Positions 1 through 12,785 of a stretch of DNA of 12,840 bases are shown here, piece by piece. A program made the position numbers and the translations under genes. The notes below the pieces were generated by a model. It ran no database searches. It was not told where the DNA came from and saw nothing but the letters and a program-made list of their open reading frames with translations. Positions within the stretch are counted from its first letter, which is position 1, and each line of letters begins with the position of its first letter. The stretch is taken from positions 1 to 12,840 of the forward strand of contig CAJMRR010000048.1 in assembly GCA_905215835.1 (NCBI GenBank), given 5' to 3'. The stretch is from an uncultured bacterium (GTDB lineage Bacteria; Actinomycetota; Coriobacteriia; Coriobacteriales; Coriobacteriaceae).

Positions 1-128
1 CGCGCCGCCAAAGGCCAGGCGCAAGCTTTTCGTAGATTCCGCACGAGCCGAAGAGCACTAAATGTGCTCTTCGTGCGAGCCCAGGACCTGACCGAGCGAA
101 AAGCTTGCGCCTGGCCTTTGGCGGCGCG
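1..128. repeat. Large perfect inverted repeat (32-bp arms) with nested hairpin
   Basis: Bases 1-32 are the exact reverse complement of 97-128. Inside, 50-58 pairs with 64-72 around a 5-base loop, and 40-44 pairs with 73-77 after a 5-base bulge, so the whole stretch can fold as one long hairpin or cruciform. The right arm is bracketed by two copies of GACCGAG (90-96 and 128-134). No coding frame here is convincing. No T-run follows the outer arm on the + strand, so it is not an ordinary Rho-independent terminator. It could be a MITE-like or REP-like element, an RNA processing structure upstream of the rplJ promoter, or a fold-back artefact if a contig begins at base 1. The left flank is outside the window, so target duplication cannot be judged. 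Confidence 0.85.
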
Positions 129-165
129 ACCGAGATGGTGGAATTGTGTGCAGCCAGGGTTGCCG

Positions 166-194
166 TTGACCGACGCCGGGGTCCCCGCCATAAT
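166..194 (+). promoter_or_regulatory. Sigma-70-type promoter for the rplJ-rplL leader
   Basis: TTGACC at 166-171 is followed after exactly 17 bases by CATAAT at 189-194, a near-consensus housekeeping promoter. Transcription would begin near 201, just ahead of the L10 leader fold. This makes rplJL an independent unit rather than only a read-through product of upstream genes. Confidence 0.75.
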
Positions 195-215
195 ACTTTC
201 GGTTCACGCACGAAT

Positions 216-290
216 CCGCTGCCAGAGACAGCCGGCGCAAACGGGTCTTACCCGCGAGCTTAATGGGACTTCCCGCCAGCCGAGGTGGTC
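216..290 (+). promoter_or_regulatory. Ribosomal protein L10 leader RNA
   Basis: The transcript upstream of rplJ contains the hallmark elements of the L10(L12)4-binding leader. AGACAGC (225-231) is followed by GGCG (233-236), which can pair with CGCC (274-277). CTTAAT lies in the internal part and CCGAGGTGG at the 3' side. A small hairpin CGGGT/ACCCG (242-246 with 250-254) sits within. In known families this kink-turn RNA binds excess L10-L12 complex and represses its own operon. Motif content and position directly before rplJ support the call; exact ends are approximate. Confidence 0.8.
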
Positions 291-308
291 GAGTAGATAT
301 GTCTTCTC

Positions 309-345
309 GCCCCCGTCGCTCATGCAGCGCGGGGGCTTTCTTTTT
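309..345 (+). terminator. Attenuator-type Rho-independent terminator in the rplJ leader
   Basis: GCCCCCG (309-315) plus CGCT (317-320) pairs with AGCG (326-329) plus CGGGGGC (330-336), giving 11 base pairs with one bulged T and a 5-base loop. TTTCTTTTT (337-345) follows. It lies between the L10 leader fold and the rplJ ribosome binding site. The natural reading is premature termination when L10-L12 binds the leader. That control mode is an inference from the layout. Confidence 0.8.
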
Positions 346-410
346 GGACATGCCCCCGTCACGTCCTTGTGGCGGACCGTGCCCGGAAAGAATTCGAGGA
401 GGTGTAATTC

Positions 411-932
411 ATGCCCCAGCAGTACAAAATCGACAAGGTTGCAGAGATCGAGTCCCGTATCGCCGAGAACGCCGGTCTGTTCGTCGTCAACTACAACGGT
501 CTGACGGTTAAGCAGGCTCAGGAGCTGCGTCATCAGCTTCGCGAGTGCGGCGCCGAGATGAAGGTCTACAAGAACAACCTGGTCAAGATCGCCCTCAAGA
601 ACCAGGAGCAGCCCGAGATCGACGAGATCCTCGCCGGCCCCGTCGCTTATGTGTTCTACGAGACCGAGCCGGTCGAGGCCGCTAAGGCCCTTAAGGACTT
701 CTCCGCTAAGTCCAAGGGCGTCCTTGAGATCAAGGGCGGTATCTCCGACGGCAAGGCCGTTTCCGCTGATGATGTTAAGGCTATCGCCGAGCTGCCCACC
801 AAGGATCAGCTTCTCGGCCAGATCGCCGGTCTCATCTCCGGTTTCGCTCGCGACATCGCTGTCTGCGTCAACGGCGTTTCCTCTGGTCTCGCTCGTTCGA
901 TCCAGCAGGTCTCCGAGCAGAAGGCAGCCTAG
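411..932 (+). CDS. rplJ: 50S ribosomal protein L10
   Basis: This 173-residue protein is the base of the ribosomal stalk. It binds 23S rRNA with L11 and carries L7/L12 dimers on its C-terminal helix. The N-terminal globular domain begins MPQQYKIDKVAEIES and continues with the typical L10 segments GLFVVNYNGLTVKQAQELR (residues 23-41) and AEMKVYKNNLVKIAL (about 48-62). The C-terminal part contains the helical region that binds L7/L12 in the family. Length is normal for bacterial L10. GAGGAGGTG at 396-404 sits 7 bases before the ATG and fixes the start. rplL follows after 102 bases. Control is probably autogenous through the leader at 216-345. Confidence 0.97.
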   Translation: MPQQYKIDKVAEIESRIAENAGLFVVNYNGLTVKQAQELRHQLRECGAEMKVYKNNLVKIALKNQEQPEIDEILAGPVAYVFYETEPVEAAKALKDFSAKSKGVLEIKGGISDGKAVSADDVKAIAELPTKDQLLGQIAGLISGFARDIAVCVNGVSSGLARSIQQVSEQKAA

Positions 933-947
933 TTGCTGTTTTCACCC

Positions 948-1016
948 GCGGCGGCAACGCCGCACCCCTGGCGCATTCGCGCCGTGTTTTAACTGATCTC
1001 CGTGCATCCGCACGGA
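948..1016 (+). other. Three consecutive hairpins in the rplJ-rplL spacer
   Basis: The spacer holds three perfect small hairpins. GCGGCG/CGCCGC (948-953 with 958-963) closes a GCAA tetraloop. GGCGC/GCGCC (970-974 with 979-983) has loop ATTC and is followed by GTGTTTT. TCCGTGC/GCACGGA (999-1005 with 1010-1016) has loop ATCC and ends 5 bases before the rplL ribosome binding site. The middle one resembles a weak terminator. They may serve mRNA processing or the unequal L10 to L7/L12 synthesis ratio; that role is inferred. Confidence 0.6.
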
Positions 1017-1034
1017 AACCGAAAGGACTTAGAA

Positions 1035-1412
1035 ATGGCTAAGCTTACCACCGATGAGATCATCGATGCTCTTAAGGAAATGACCCTTCTCGAGGCTTCC
1101 GAGCTCGTTAAGGCTATCGAGGACACCTTCGGCGTTTCCGCCGCTGCTCCTGCCGCTGTTGTCGCCGCTCCCGCTGCTGGCGCTGCTGAGGCCGAGGAGA
1201 AGACCGAGTTTGACGTCGTGCTCGAGGGCTTCGGCGACAACAAGATCCAGGTCATCAAGGCCGTCCGTGAGCTCACCAACCTTGGCCTGAAGGAGGCCAA
1301 GGAGGTCGTCGAGGGCGCTCCCAAGGCTGTTCTCGAGGGTGCCAAGAAGGAGGACGCCGAGGCTGCCAAGGAGAAGCTCGAGGCTGCTGGCGCTGCTGTC
1401 ACCCTCAAGTAA
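1035..1412 (+). CDS. rplL: 50S ribosomal protein L7/L12
   Basis: The 125-residue stalk protein is present in several copies per ribosome and recruits and stimulates translational GTPases. The N-terminal dimerisation and L10-binding domain reads MAKLTTDEIIDALKEM (residues 1-16). An Ala/Pro-rich flexible hinge spans about 36-54. The C-terminal domain begins at EKTEFDVVL and contains IKAVRELTNLGLKEAKEVV, the helix-turn region that contacts elongation factors. The chosen ATG matches the family start and has AAAGGA at 1022-1027, 7 bases upstream. An in-frame ATG at 1002 would add 11 unconserved residues across the 999-1016 hairpin and is not used. A terminator follows 30 bases after the stop. Confidence 0.97.
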   Translation: MAKLTTDEIIDALKEMTLLEASELVKAIEDTFGVSAAAPAAVVAAPAAGAAEAEEKTEFDVVLEGFGDNKIQVIKAVRELTNLGLKEAKEVVEGAPKAVLEGAKKEDAEAAKEKLEAAGAAVTLK

Positions 1413-1442
1413 TCAGGCTTTCTCGCCAGATTTCTTTGCAGG

Positions 1443-1479
1443 CGGGGTTCGCATTGCGAGCCCCGTCTTTTTTGTTTTT
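1443..1479 (+). terminator. Rho-independent terminator after rplL
   Basis: A 10-bp stem, CGGGGTTCGC (1443-1452) with GCGAGCCCCG (1456-1465), contains one G-T pair and the loop ATT. TCTTTTTTGTTTTTG follows. This ends the rplJL transcript and separates it from galU. Confidence 0.9.
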
Positions 1480-1601
1480 GGTCCCTCGACATCGGTAGCT
1501 CAAACTGCCGTATTCTGTGATTTGCGTCGTATCGGGTGCCCTGCCGTTGGGCAATAAAATTGCACCATTCGAGCAATAATTTGCGTTGACCTGCTGAAGA
1601 A

Positions 1602-1629
1602 TTGTCTCTGCCTTGTAGCGACATATAGT
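1602..1629 (+). promoter_or_regulatory. Candidate galU promoter
   Basis: TTGTCT (1602-1607) and TATAGT (1624-1629) are 16 bases apart, a fair housekeeping promoter. A better -35 hexamer, TTGACC at 1586-1591, has no good -10 at the right distance. The 313 bases between rplL and galU hold only this, the rplL terminator and weak hairpins; I see no gene there. Confidence 0.5.
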
Positions 1630-1665
1630 TCCAGCGGTAAGATGCTTGGGTATCGCAATTTGGTC

Positions 1666-1682
1666 TGCGGCTGTGCGCCGCA
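1666..1682 (+). other. Hairpin in the galU 5' untranslated region
   Basis: TGCGGC (1666-1671) pairs perfectly with GCCGCA (1677-1682) around a 5-base loop. A second small stem, GGCG (1690-1693) with CGCC (1700-1703), ends just before the galU ribosome binding site. No T-run follows the first stem, so it is not a terminator. Any effect on galU translation is speculative. Confidence 0.4.
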
Positions 1683-1725
1683 CGCATGGGGCGTTTTTGC
1701 GCCTGCGAAAGGATCTTTGAATAAC

Positions 1726-2634
1726 ATGAAGGCAATCATCCCCGCCGCCGGTCTTGGCACGCGTTTTCTGCCTGGCACCAAGTGCACGCCCAAAGAGATG
1801 CTGCCGGTGCTCGACAAGCCCGTCATTCAGTACGTCGTCGAGGAGGCGCTCGACCCCGAGGAAGTCGACGACGCCATCATCGTTACATCTCCCGGTAAGC
1901 CCGAGCTACTGAACTACTTCCAGCCCGATCGCTCGCTCGAGAACCTGCTGCGCGAGCGCGGCAAGAACGCCTATGCTGATGCCGTCGCCCACGCTGGCGG
2001 TATGCCGGTCGACTTCCGTTATCAGTACGAGCCCAAGGGCCTCGGCCATGCTATTCGCTCTGCTGCCGACGCCGTGGCAGGGGAGAACTTCCTGGTTCTT
2101 CTGGGCGACTACGTTGTGCCTAACCGCGACATCTGCGACAAGATGCTCGCCGTTTCCAAGGAGCACGGTGGAGCTTCGGTTATCGCCGTCGCTGCTTGCT
2201 CGCCCGAGGAAGTCAGCCGCTACGGCGTTATCGCCGGTGAGCGCGTCGGTTCGCTCGAGGGTGCCGAGGACGTTGCCGATGCAGAGCCGGGCGCTGTCTG
2301 GCGTATCGGCGGTCTGGTCGAGAAGCCCGCTCCCGAGGCTGCTCCGTCCAACCTGTACATCGTCGGTCGTTACCTGCTGAGCCCGCTGGTTATGGACCTG
2401 CTCGCCGATCAGCAGGCCGGCAAGGGCGGCGAGATTCAACTCACCGACGCCATGGCCCGTTCGCTCGACCGCGAGGCCATGTACGCTGTCGTCATCGACC
2501 CGCTCTCGGGCTACGACACCGGCACTCCCTCTGGCTGGATGGCCACCAACGCCCTCATGGCCGCAAGCGATCCTCGCTTTGCCAGCGCCTTCTGGGACGC
2601 CATCGACGAGCGCGGCGGCTTGATGCGCAAATAA
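1726..2634 (+). CDS. galU: UTP-glucose-1-phosphate uridylyltransferase
   Basis: The cytoplasmic enzyme makes UDP-glucose from UTP and glucose-1-phosphate, supplying sugar nucleotides for cell-surface glycans and galactose use. The 302-residue protein has the nucleotidyltransferase signature AAGLGTRFLPGTKCTPKEML at residues 6-25, in which the glycine-rich loop and Arg bind the nucleotide. Further marks are PKGLGHAI in the substrate region, LGDYVVP at the metal-binding strand, VEKP and GYDTGTPSGW near the C-terminus. Length is normal for GalU. The ATG at 1726 is chosen because family proteins begin MKAIIPAAG; GAAAGGA lies at 1707-1713, a slightly long 12 bases away. A GTG/ATG further upstream would add about 28 unconserved residues. 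The gene has its own promoter and terminator, so it is probably an independent unit inside the ribosomal/polymerase cluster. Confidence 0.95.
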   Translation: MKAIIPAAGLGTRFLPGTKCTPKEMLPVLDKPVIQYVVEEALDPEEVDDAIIVTSPGKPELLNYFQPDRSLENLLRERGKNAYADAVAHAGGMPVDFRYQYEPKGLGHAIRSAADAVAGENFLVLLGDYVVPNRDICDKMLAVSKEHGGASVIAVAACSPEEVSRYGVIAGERVGSLEGAEDVADAEPGAVWRIGGLVEKPAPEAAPSNLYIVGRYLLSPLVMDLLADQQAGKGGEIQLTDAMARSLDREAMYAVVIDPLSGYDTGTPSGWMATNALMAASDPRFASAFWDAIDERGGLMRK

Positions 2635-2654
2635 GCCTTCGGGCATCGACATTT

Positions 2655-2688
2655 ACGGGCGCGGACCTCGGTTCGCGCCCGTTTTTAA
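2655..2688 (+). terminator. Rho-independent terminator after galU
   Basis: ACGGGCGCG (2655-2663) pairs perfectly with CGCGCCCGT (2674-2682), followed by TTTTTAATA. It lies 20 bases after the galU stop. Confidence 0.88.
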
Positions 2689-2711
2689 TAAGAGCTGCGA
2701 TTGCCGGCCCT

Positions 2712-2743
2712 CTGTTCACAGAAAATATATGAACAGATGTTCG
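2712..2743. promoter_or_regulatory. LexA-box-like palindrome upstream of rpoB
   Basis: Bases 2730-2743 match 13 of 14 positions of the Gram-positive/actinobacterial SOS box CGAACRNRYGTTCG, with T instead of C at the first position. A further half-site lies upstream: CTGTTCA (2712-2718) is an exact inverted copy of TGAACAG (2730-2736), so three GTTC/GAAC half-sites are spaced in 32 bases. A possible weak promoter (TTGCCG at 2701 with an AT-rich ATATAT near 2725) would overlap it. Sequence match is direct; LexA binding is inferred. Confidence 0.45.
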
Positions 2744-2820
2744 ATACACATACATCTAACTGCGTGTTTTCTGTCGAAAAACTTTGCTACTCTAAAAACT
2801 CAATCGCGTCAAGGCTTTTC

Positions 2821-2848
2821 TTGCCCAACGGTCGGTACCTGATAAACT
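2821..2848 (+). promoter_or_regulatory. Candidate rpoB promoter
   Basis: TTGCCC (2821-2826) and TAAACT (2843-2848) are 16 bases apart, placing a start about 65-70 bases before rpoB. A second weak option is the extended -10 TGCTACTCT (2785-2793) without a good -35. Some promoter is expected here because a terminator closes galU. Confidence 0.4.
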
Positions 2849-4143
2849 ATTAGGTTGCGATAACTGGCGAAGCTATGCCTCGCCAACCCACCGAGCATTT
2901 CCGTGAAGGAGGAAAAACCTGGTGACCTACGCATACACTGCCACTGAGCGCAAGCGCGTCAGCTTCGGGAAAATCCCGGAGGCCATGGAGCTCCCCAACC
3001 TTATCTCTGTTCAAAGGGAATCCTTTGAGCGTTTTAAGGACGAGGGCCTTCGTGAGGCGTTCAAGGAATCCAGCCCCATCCAGAGCCAGAACCATGTTCT
3101 CGAGGTTACCTTCGGCGAGCATCAGTTCGGCGACCCCGCGCACACCGTCGAGGAGTGCCGCGAGAAGGACATGACCTATCAGGCCCCGCTTCTGACCGAC
3201 GTCCGTCTCACCAACAAGGAGACCGGCGAGATCAAGGAGCAGCTCGTCTTCATGGGCGACTTCCCCATGATGACCGATCAGGGCACCTTCATCATCAACG
3301 GTACCGAGCGTATCGTCGTCTCCCAGCTCGTCCGTTCCCCGGGCGTGTACTACAGCTCCGAGATGGATTCGGGCAAGCAGATCTACAAGGCTCAGATCAT
3401 CCCGTCCCGCGGTGCCTGGCTTGAGTTTGAGGTCGACAAGCGCGACCAGCTCATGGTCTCCATCGACCGTAAGCGCAAGCAGAGTGCCACGATGTTCCTG
3501 CGCGCCCTTGGCATTGCCGTCACCAACGACGACATCATCGAGCTTCTCGGCAACTCCGATGTGATCAAGCGCACCCTGGAGCGCGACACCGCCCTCACCC
3601 GCGAGGATGCCCTTATCGAGATCTACCGTCGCCTGCGCCCGGGCGAGCCTCCCACCGTGGACGCTTCCCGCAGCCTGCTCGAGGGCCTGCTCTTCAACCC
3701 GCAGCGCTACGATCTGGCCCGCGTCGGTCGTTACAAGGTCAACAAGAAGCTCAACCTCACCACCGAGGAAGAGGTCACGGTGCTCACCGACGAGGATATC
3801 GTCGCGACGCTGCGCTACCTGCTGTCCCTCGCTGCCGGCGAGCAGGGCTTCAAGGTCGACGACATCGACCACTTCGGCAACCGCCGCATCCGCACCGTCG
3901 GCGAGCTCGTCGCCAACCAGTTCCGTATCGGCATGAGCCGTATGGAGCGCGTCGTCCGTGAGCGCATGAGCTCCCAGGACATCGACGAGATCACCCCGCA
4001 GTCGCTCATCAACATCCGCCCGATCGTGGCCTCCATCAAGGAGTTCTTCGGCTCCTCGCAGCTCTCGCAGTTCATGGACCAGGCGAACCCCCTGACCGGT
4101 CTGACCCACAAGCGCCGTCTGTCCGCACTCGGCCCTGGCGGTC

Positions 4144-6402
<2,259 letters not shown>

Positions 6403-6408
6403 TTGACT

Positions 6409-10884
<4,476 letters not shown>

Positions 10885-10910
10885 TTTCCTAGTACGTTAA
10901 CCGCCCTTCC

Positions 10911-10948
10911 AAAGACCCGTTTCCCAACAGGGAAGCGGGTCTTTTTTT
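10911..10948 (+). terminator. Strong Rho-independent terminator after rpoC
   Basis: A 15-bp stem (10911-10925 with 10930-10944, one G-T pair) closes a 4-base AACA loop and runs into seven T residues at 10942-10948. It ends the rpoBC transcript 27 bases after the stop codon. Confidence 0.95.
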
Positions 10949-10955
10949 GAAGAGA

Positions 10956-10984
10956 ACCTGCCAAAAAGGGACAGGTTTATTTTG
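10956..10984 (+). repeat. 29-bp REP-like repeat, left copy
   Basis: This stretch, starting ACCTGCCAAAAAGGG, is the exact reverse complement of 12757-12785. Each copy is itself an imperfect hairpin: ACCTGCC (10956-10962) pairs with GACAGGT (10970-10976), one mismatch, loop AAAAAGG. It lies directly behind the rpoC terminator. The form resembles REP-type dispersed palindromes; family membership is not proven here. Confidence 0.85.
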
Positions 10985-11006
10985 ATAGGGTTTTCCTGCT
11001 TGAATT

Positions 11007-11035
11007 TGAAACATTTCGTTCGGTCAAAGCGTATC
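11007..11035 (+). promoter_or_regulatory. Candidate ECF-sigma (autoregulated) promoter
   Basis: TGAAAC (11007-11012) is followed after 17 bases by CGTATC (11030-11035). This fits ECF-class promoters, whose -35 is TGAAAC/GAAC-like and -10 begins CGT. It lies about 49 bases before the sigma gene start. No sigma-70 promoter of comparable quality is visible in this gap, supporting positive autoregulation by inference. Confidence 0.65.
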
Positions 11036-11083
11036 TATGGTGAGGACCTCAGCAAGAATCATTAACGTCACCGGGAGGTGATT

Positions 11084-11602
11084 ATGGAAGAACAAGCATT
11101 TAGACAGGCGGTCGAGGATCACCGTGATGTCGTGTTTCGAATCGCATTGACGTACCTGCGCGATTGTGCCGACGCCGACGATGTTGCCCAAGATGTCTTT
11201 CTTAAGCTGCTTAAAAGCGATGGACATTTTGAAAGTTGGGAACATCTTCGTCGATGGCTTATCCGGGTCACGATCAATGAATGCAAATCGCTCTTTCGAA
11301 AGCCATGGAGGCGTGTGGAGGATATTGAGAACCTGGCCGATTCGCTTTCGGCGGCGCAGGATGAGACCAAGGCGGTCCTGTCAGACGTTATGCGACTTCC
11401 GGAGCGATTCCGCGTTCCCATCGTGCTCTATTACTATCTGGGCTTTTCGACCTCAGAGATTGCCGAGTTGATGCATGTACCAGCCGCGACCGTTCGAACG
11501 CGTTTAGCTCGTGGTCGATCGAAGCTCAAATTCATCCTAGAGGAGGGCGACCGTGAAATCCAATCAAATCAAGCAGGCCTTCGAGTCCATCCAAGCCGAT
11601 AG
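11084..11602 (+). CDS. ECF-family RNA polymerase sigma factor
   Basis: The 172-residue protein is an extracytoplasmic-function sigma factor directing RNA polymerase to a stress or envelope regulon. Region 2 spans about residues 8-70 and includes DADDVAQDVFLKLLKS, the signature of the core-binding helix. Region 4 spans about 105-155, with LPERFRVPIVLYYYLGFSTS and the helix-turn-helix EIAELMHVPAATVRTRLARG, which reads the -35 element. There is no region 1 or 3, as in all ECF proteins. GGGAGG at 11073-11078 is 5 bases before ATG 11084; a GTG at 11078 overlaps that site and is rejected. The last 50 bases overlap the next gene, so translation is coupled. Third codon positions are more mixed than in rpoBC. 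The specific ECF group cannot be named from sequence alone. Confidence 0.95.
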   Translation: MEEQAFRQAVEDHRDVVFRIALTYLRDCADADDVAQDVFLKLLKSDGHFESWEHLRRWLIRVTINECKSLFRKPWRRVEDIENLADSLSAAQDETKAVLSDVMRLPERFRVPIVLYYYLGFSTSEIAELMHVPAATVRTRLARGRSKLKFILEEGDREIQSNQAGLRVHPSR

Positions 11603-12629
11603 CGACCTTGCCGACCGTGTTATTGATGCTGCGGCTGGAGAGCCGCTTCGTCGAAAGGGTCACGCGAAGCCTCTGTATGTTGCCGTAATCGGATGTCTTG
11701 CCGGAGTACTGGCGACCGGAGGGGTCGCCTACGCCGTTATCAATTCCAGCTATTTTGCCTCAGCCTGGGGAAACCACGGCAATGGGGATTCCATTACCTG
11801 GACCAACGGTGGCTCATCGGGGACTAAATACACCTACACCAGAGAGTTTGGTGACGGCATTGCGCCCCAAAGCCTGGAGGGCACAGTCCAGAAGGTTAAT
11901 CTGTCCGTCGAGGGTAACGGCTATACGCTTGATATCCATGAGATGGCAATCGACCAAAACGGCTGCGGTGCTGTGACGTTTACGCTATCCAATCCAAATG
12001 GCGTTAACTACTACAAGCCGGCAGCAGAGACAGGCGAACTTGTTCTCTATGGTGAAGAAGAACAAGGCATCGGCACGCCCAGCATGAACTTCGGCGAGGA
12101 ATGGGCTGACACACGCTGCACCATTGATAAGGACACATCAAGCGATACTGTCATTAATGGCACGATGTACTTTGCTTCTATGGATCGCGAGCGAGGTTTT
12201 CAACATGCGGTCACCTGGAATATCTCGTGGACCGAGGGCGAAGGCGAGGATGCGAAGCCGTTCGAGGCATCGACGCCCGAGTTTAGCGTTGGAGCGTACG
12301 TCGATACAAAGGAACTCCGCTCCGATGACTTGCCTCTCGAGATCAGCCCGTTTTCTATCCAGACACACATCGATGATCTGGGCATTGACGCAGTTGATAA
12401 TAAGCTGACCGTCAGCTACAAGGATGGATCGGAGCAGATTATCGAAGATGACGACGCAGGGGTGTTCAACTTATATTTTTCTTATGCGCGCAATAGCGGA
12501 GAGAACATCTGGCTGCCAACGAAGTTGATCGATGTCGACCAAGTGGTCTCAGTAACGCTTGAGGGCACGAGGTGCACGTCAACAGGAGAGACCGAAACGG
12601 AAGAGCCCTTTACTATCGTCTATTCGTAA
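11553..12629 (+). CDS. Single-pass membrane protein, probable anti-sigma factor
   Basis: This 358-residue protein has a cytoplasmic N-terminus of about 40 residues (MKSNQIKQAFESIQADSDLA onward), a basic RRKGHAK stretch, one membrane segment at 41-63 (LYVAVIGCLAGVLATGGVAY), and a long extracellular C-terminal part. That part is rich in Thr, Asp and Glu and looks beta-strand-rich, with a few Cys (for example near NGCGA and RCTID). The N-terminal form resembles the short sigma-binding segments of DUF4179-type membrane anti-sigma proteins, an assignment from memory only. There is no HxxxCxxC zinc motif, so it is not a ZAS-type anti-sigma factor. GTG 11553 is supported by AGGAGGG at 11541-11547. 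The 50-base overlap with the ECF sigma gene is the main evidence for partnership. The outer domain is presumably the signal sensor; ligand unknown. Confidence 0.75.
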   Translation: MKSNQIKQAFESIQADSDLADRVIDAAAGEPLRRKGHAKPLYVAVIGCLAGVLATGGVAYAVINSSYFASAWGNHGNGDSITWTNGGSSGTKYTYTREFGDGIAPQSLEGTVQKVNLSVEGNGYTLDIHEMAIDQNGCGAVTFTLSNPNGVNYYKPAAETGELVLYGEEEQGIGTPSMNFGEEWADTRCTIDKDTSSDTVINGTMYFASMDRERGFQHAVTWNISWTEGEGEDAKPFEASTPEFSVGAYVDTKELRSDDLPLEISPFSIQTHIDDLGIDAVDNKLTVSYKDGSEQIIEDDDAGVFNLYFSYARNSGENIWLPTKLIDVDQVVSVTLEGTRCTSTGETETEEPFTIVYS

Positions 12630-12634
12630 GGTTT

Positions 12635-12670
12635 GAGGCCGCTTCCTACTAGGGGAAGCGGCCTCTTTTG
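12635..12670 (+). terminator. Rho-independent terminator after the sigma/anti-sigma pair
   Basis: GAGGCCGCTTCC (12635-12646) pairs perfectly over 12 bp with GGAAGCGGCCTC (12654-12665), 7-base loop, then TTTTG. It starts 6 bases after the stop codon. Confidence 0.92.
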
Positions 12671-12677
12671 CGCTAAA

Positions 12678-12698
12678 TGGAAACGCCGCCGATTTCCA
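12678..12698. other. Small inverted repeat in the 3' intergenic region
   Basis: TGGAAA (12678-12683) pairs with TTTCCA (12693-12698) over a 9-base GC-rich loop. The remaining sequence to 12840, apart from the repeat at 12757-12785, shows no gene I can support on either strand. Confidence 0.3.
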
Positions 12699-12756
12699 TG
12701 CGACAGATGAGAGCAGATTACCGCTGGAGCGCGACGTTTCCCCAGATAAAACCGAC

Positions 12757-12785
12757 CAAAATAAACCTGTCCCTTTTTGGCAGGT
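12757..12785 (-). repeat. 29-bp REP-like repeat, right copy
   Basis: This is the exact reverse complement of 10956-10984, lying 87 bases after the terminator of the membrane protein gene. The pair therefore brackets the ECF sigma/anti-sigma locus with outward symmetry, about 1.8 kb apart. Confidence 0.85.

Noticed and set aside
64..504. Open frame across the palindrome, leader RNA and start of rplJ
   Set aside because: It runs through the promoter and terminator and overlaps rplJ in another frame. It has no ribosome binding site or recognisable protein.
1537..1565. Possible second terminator TGCCC/GGGCA before galU
   Set aside because: The stem is only 5 bp and the following sequence is AATAAAATT, not a T-run; it also precedes the galU promoter.
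1642..1725. Longer N-terminus for GalU
   Set aside because: The extra residues are Cys/Ala-rich and unlike the family, and they span the 5' untranslated hairpin. MKAIIPAAG is the known start.
6403..6408. TTG start for rpoC
   Set aside because: Only 3 bases separate it from AAGGAG; GTG 6409 has a 9-base spacing.
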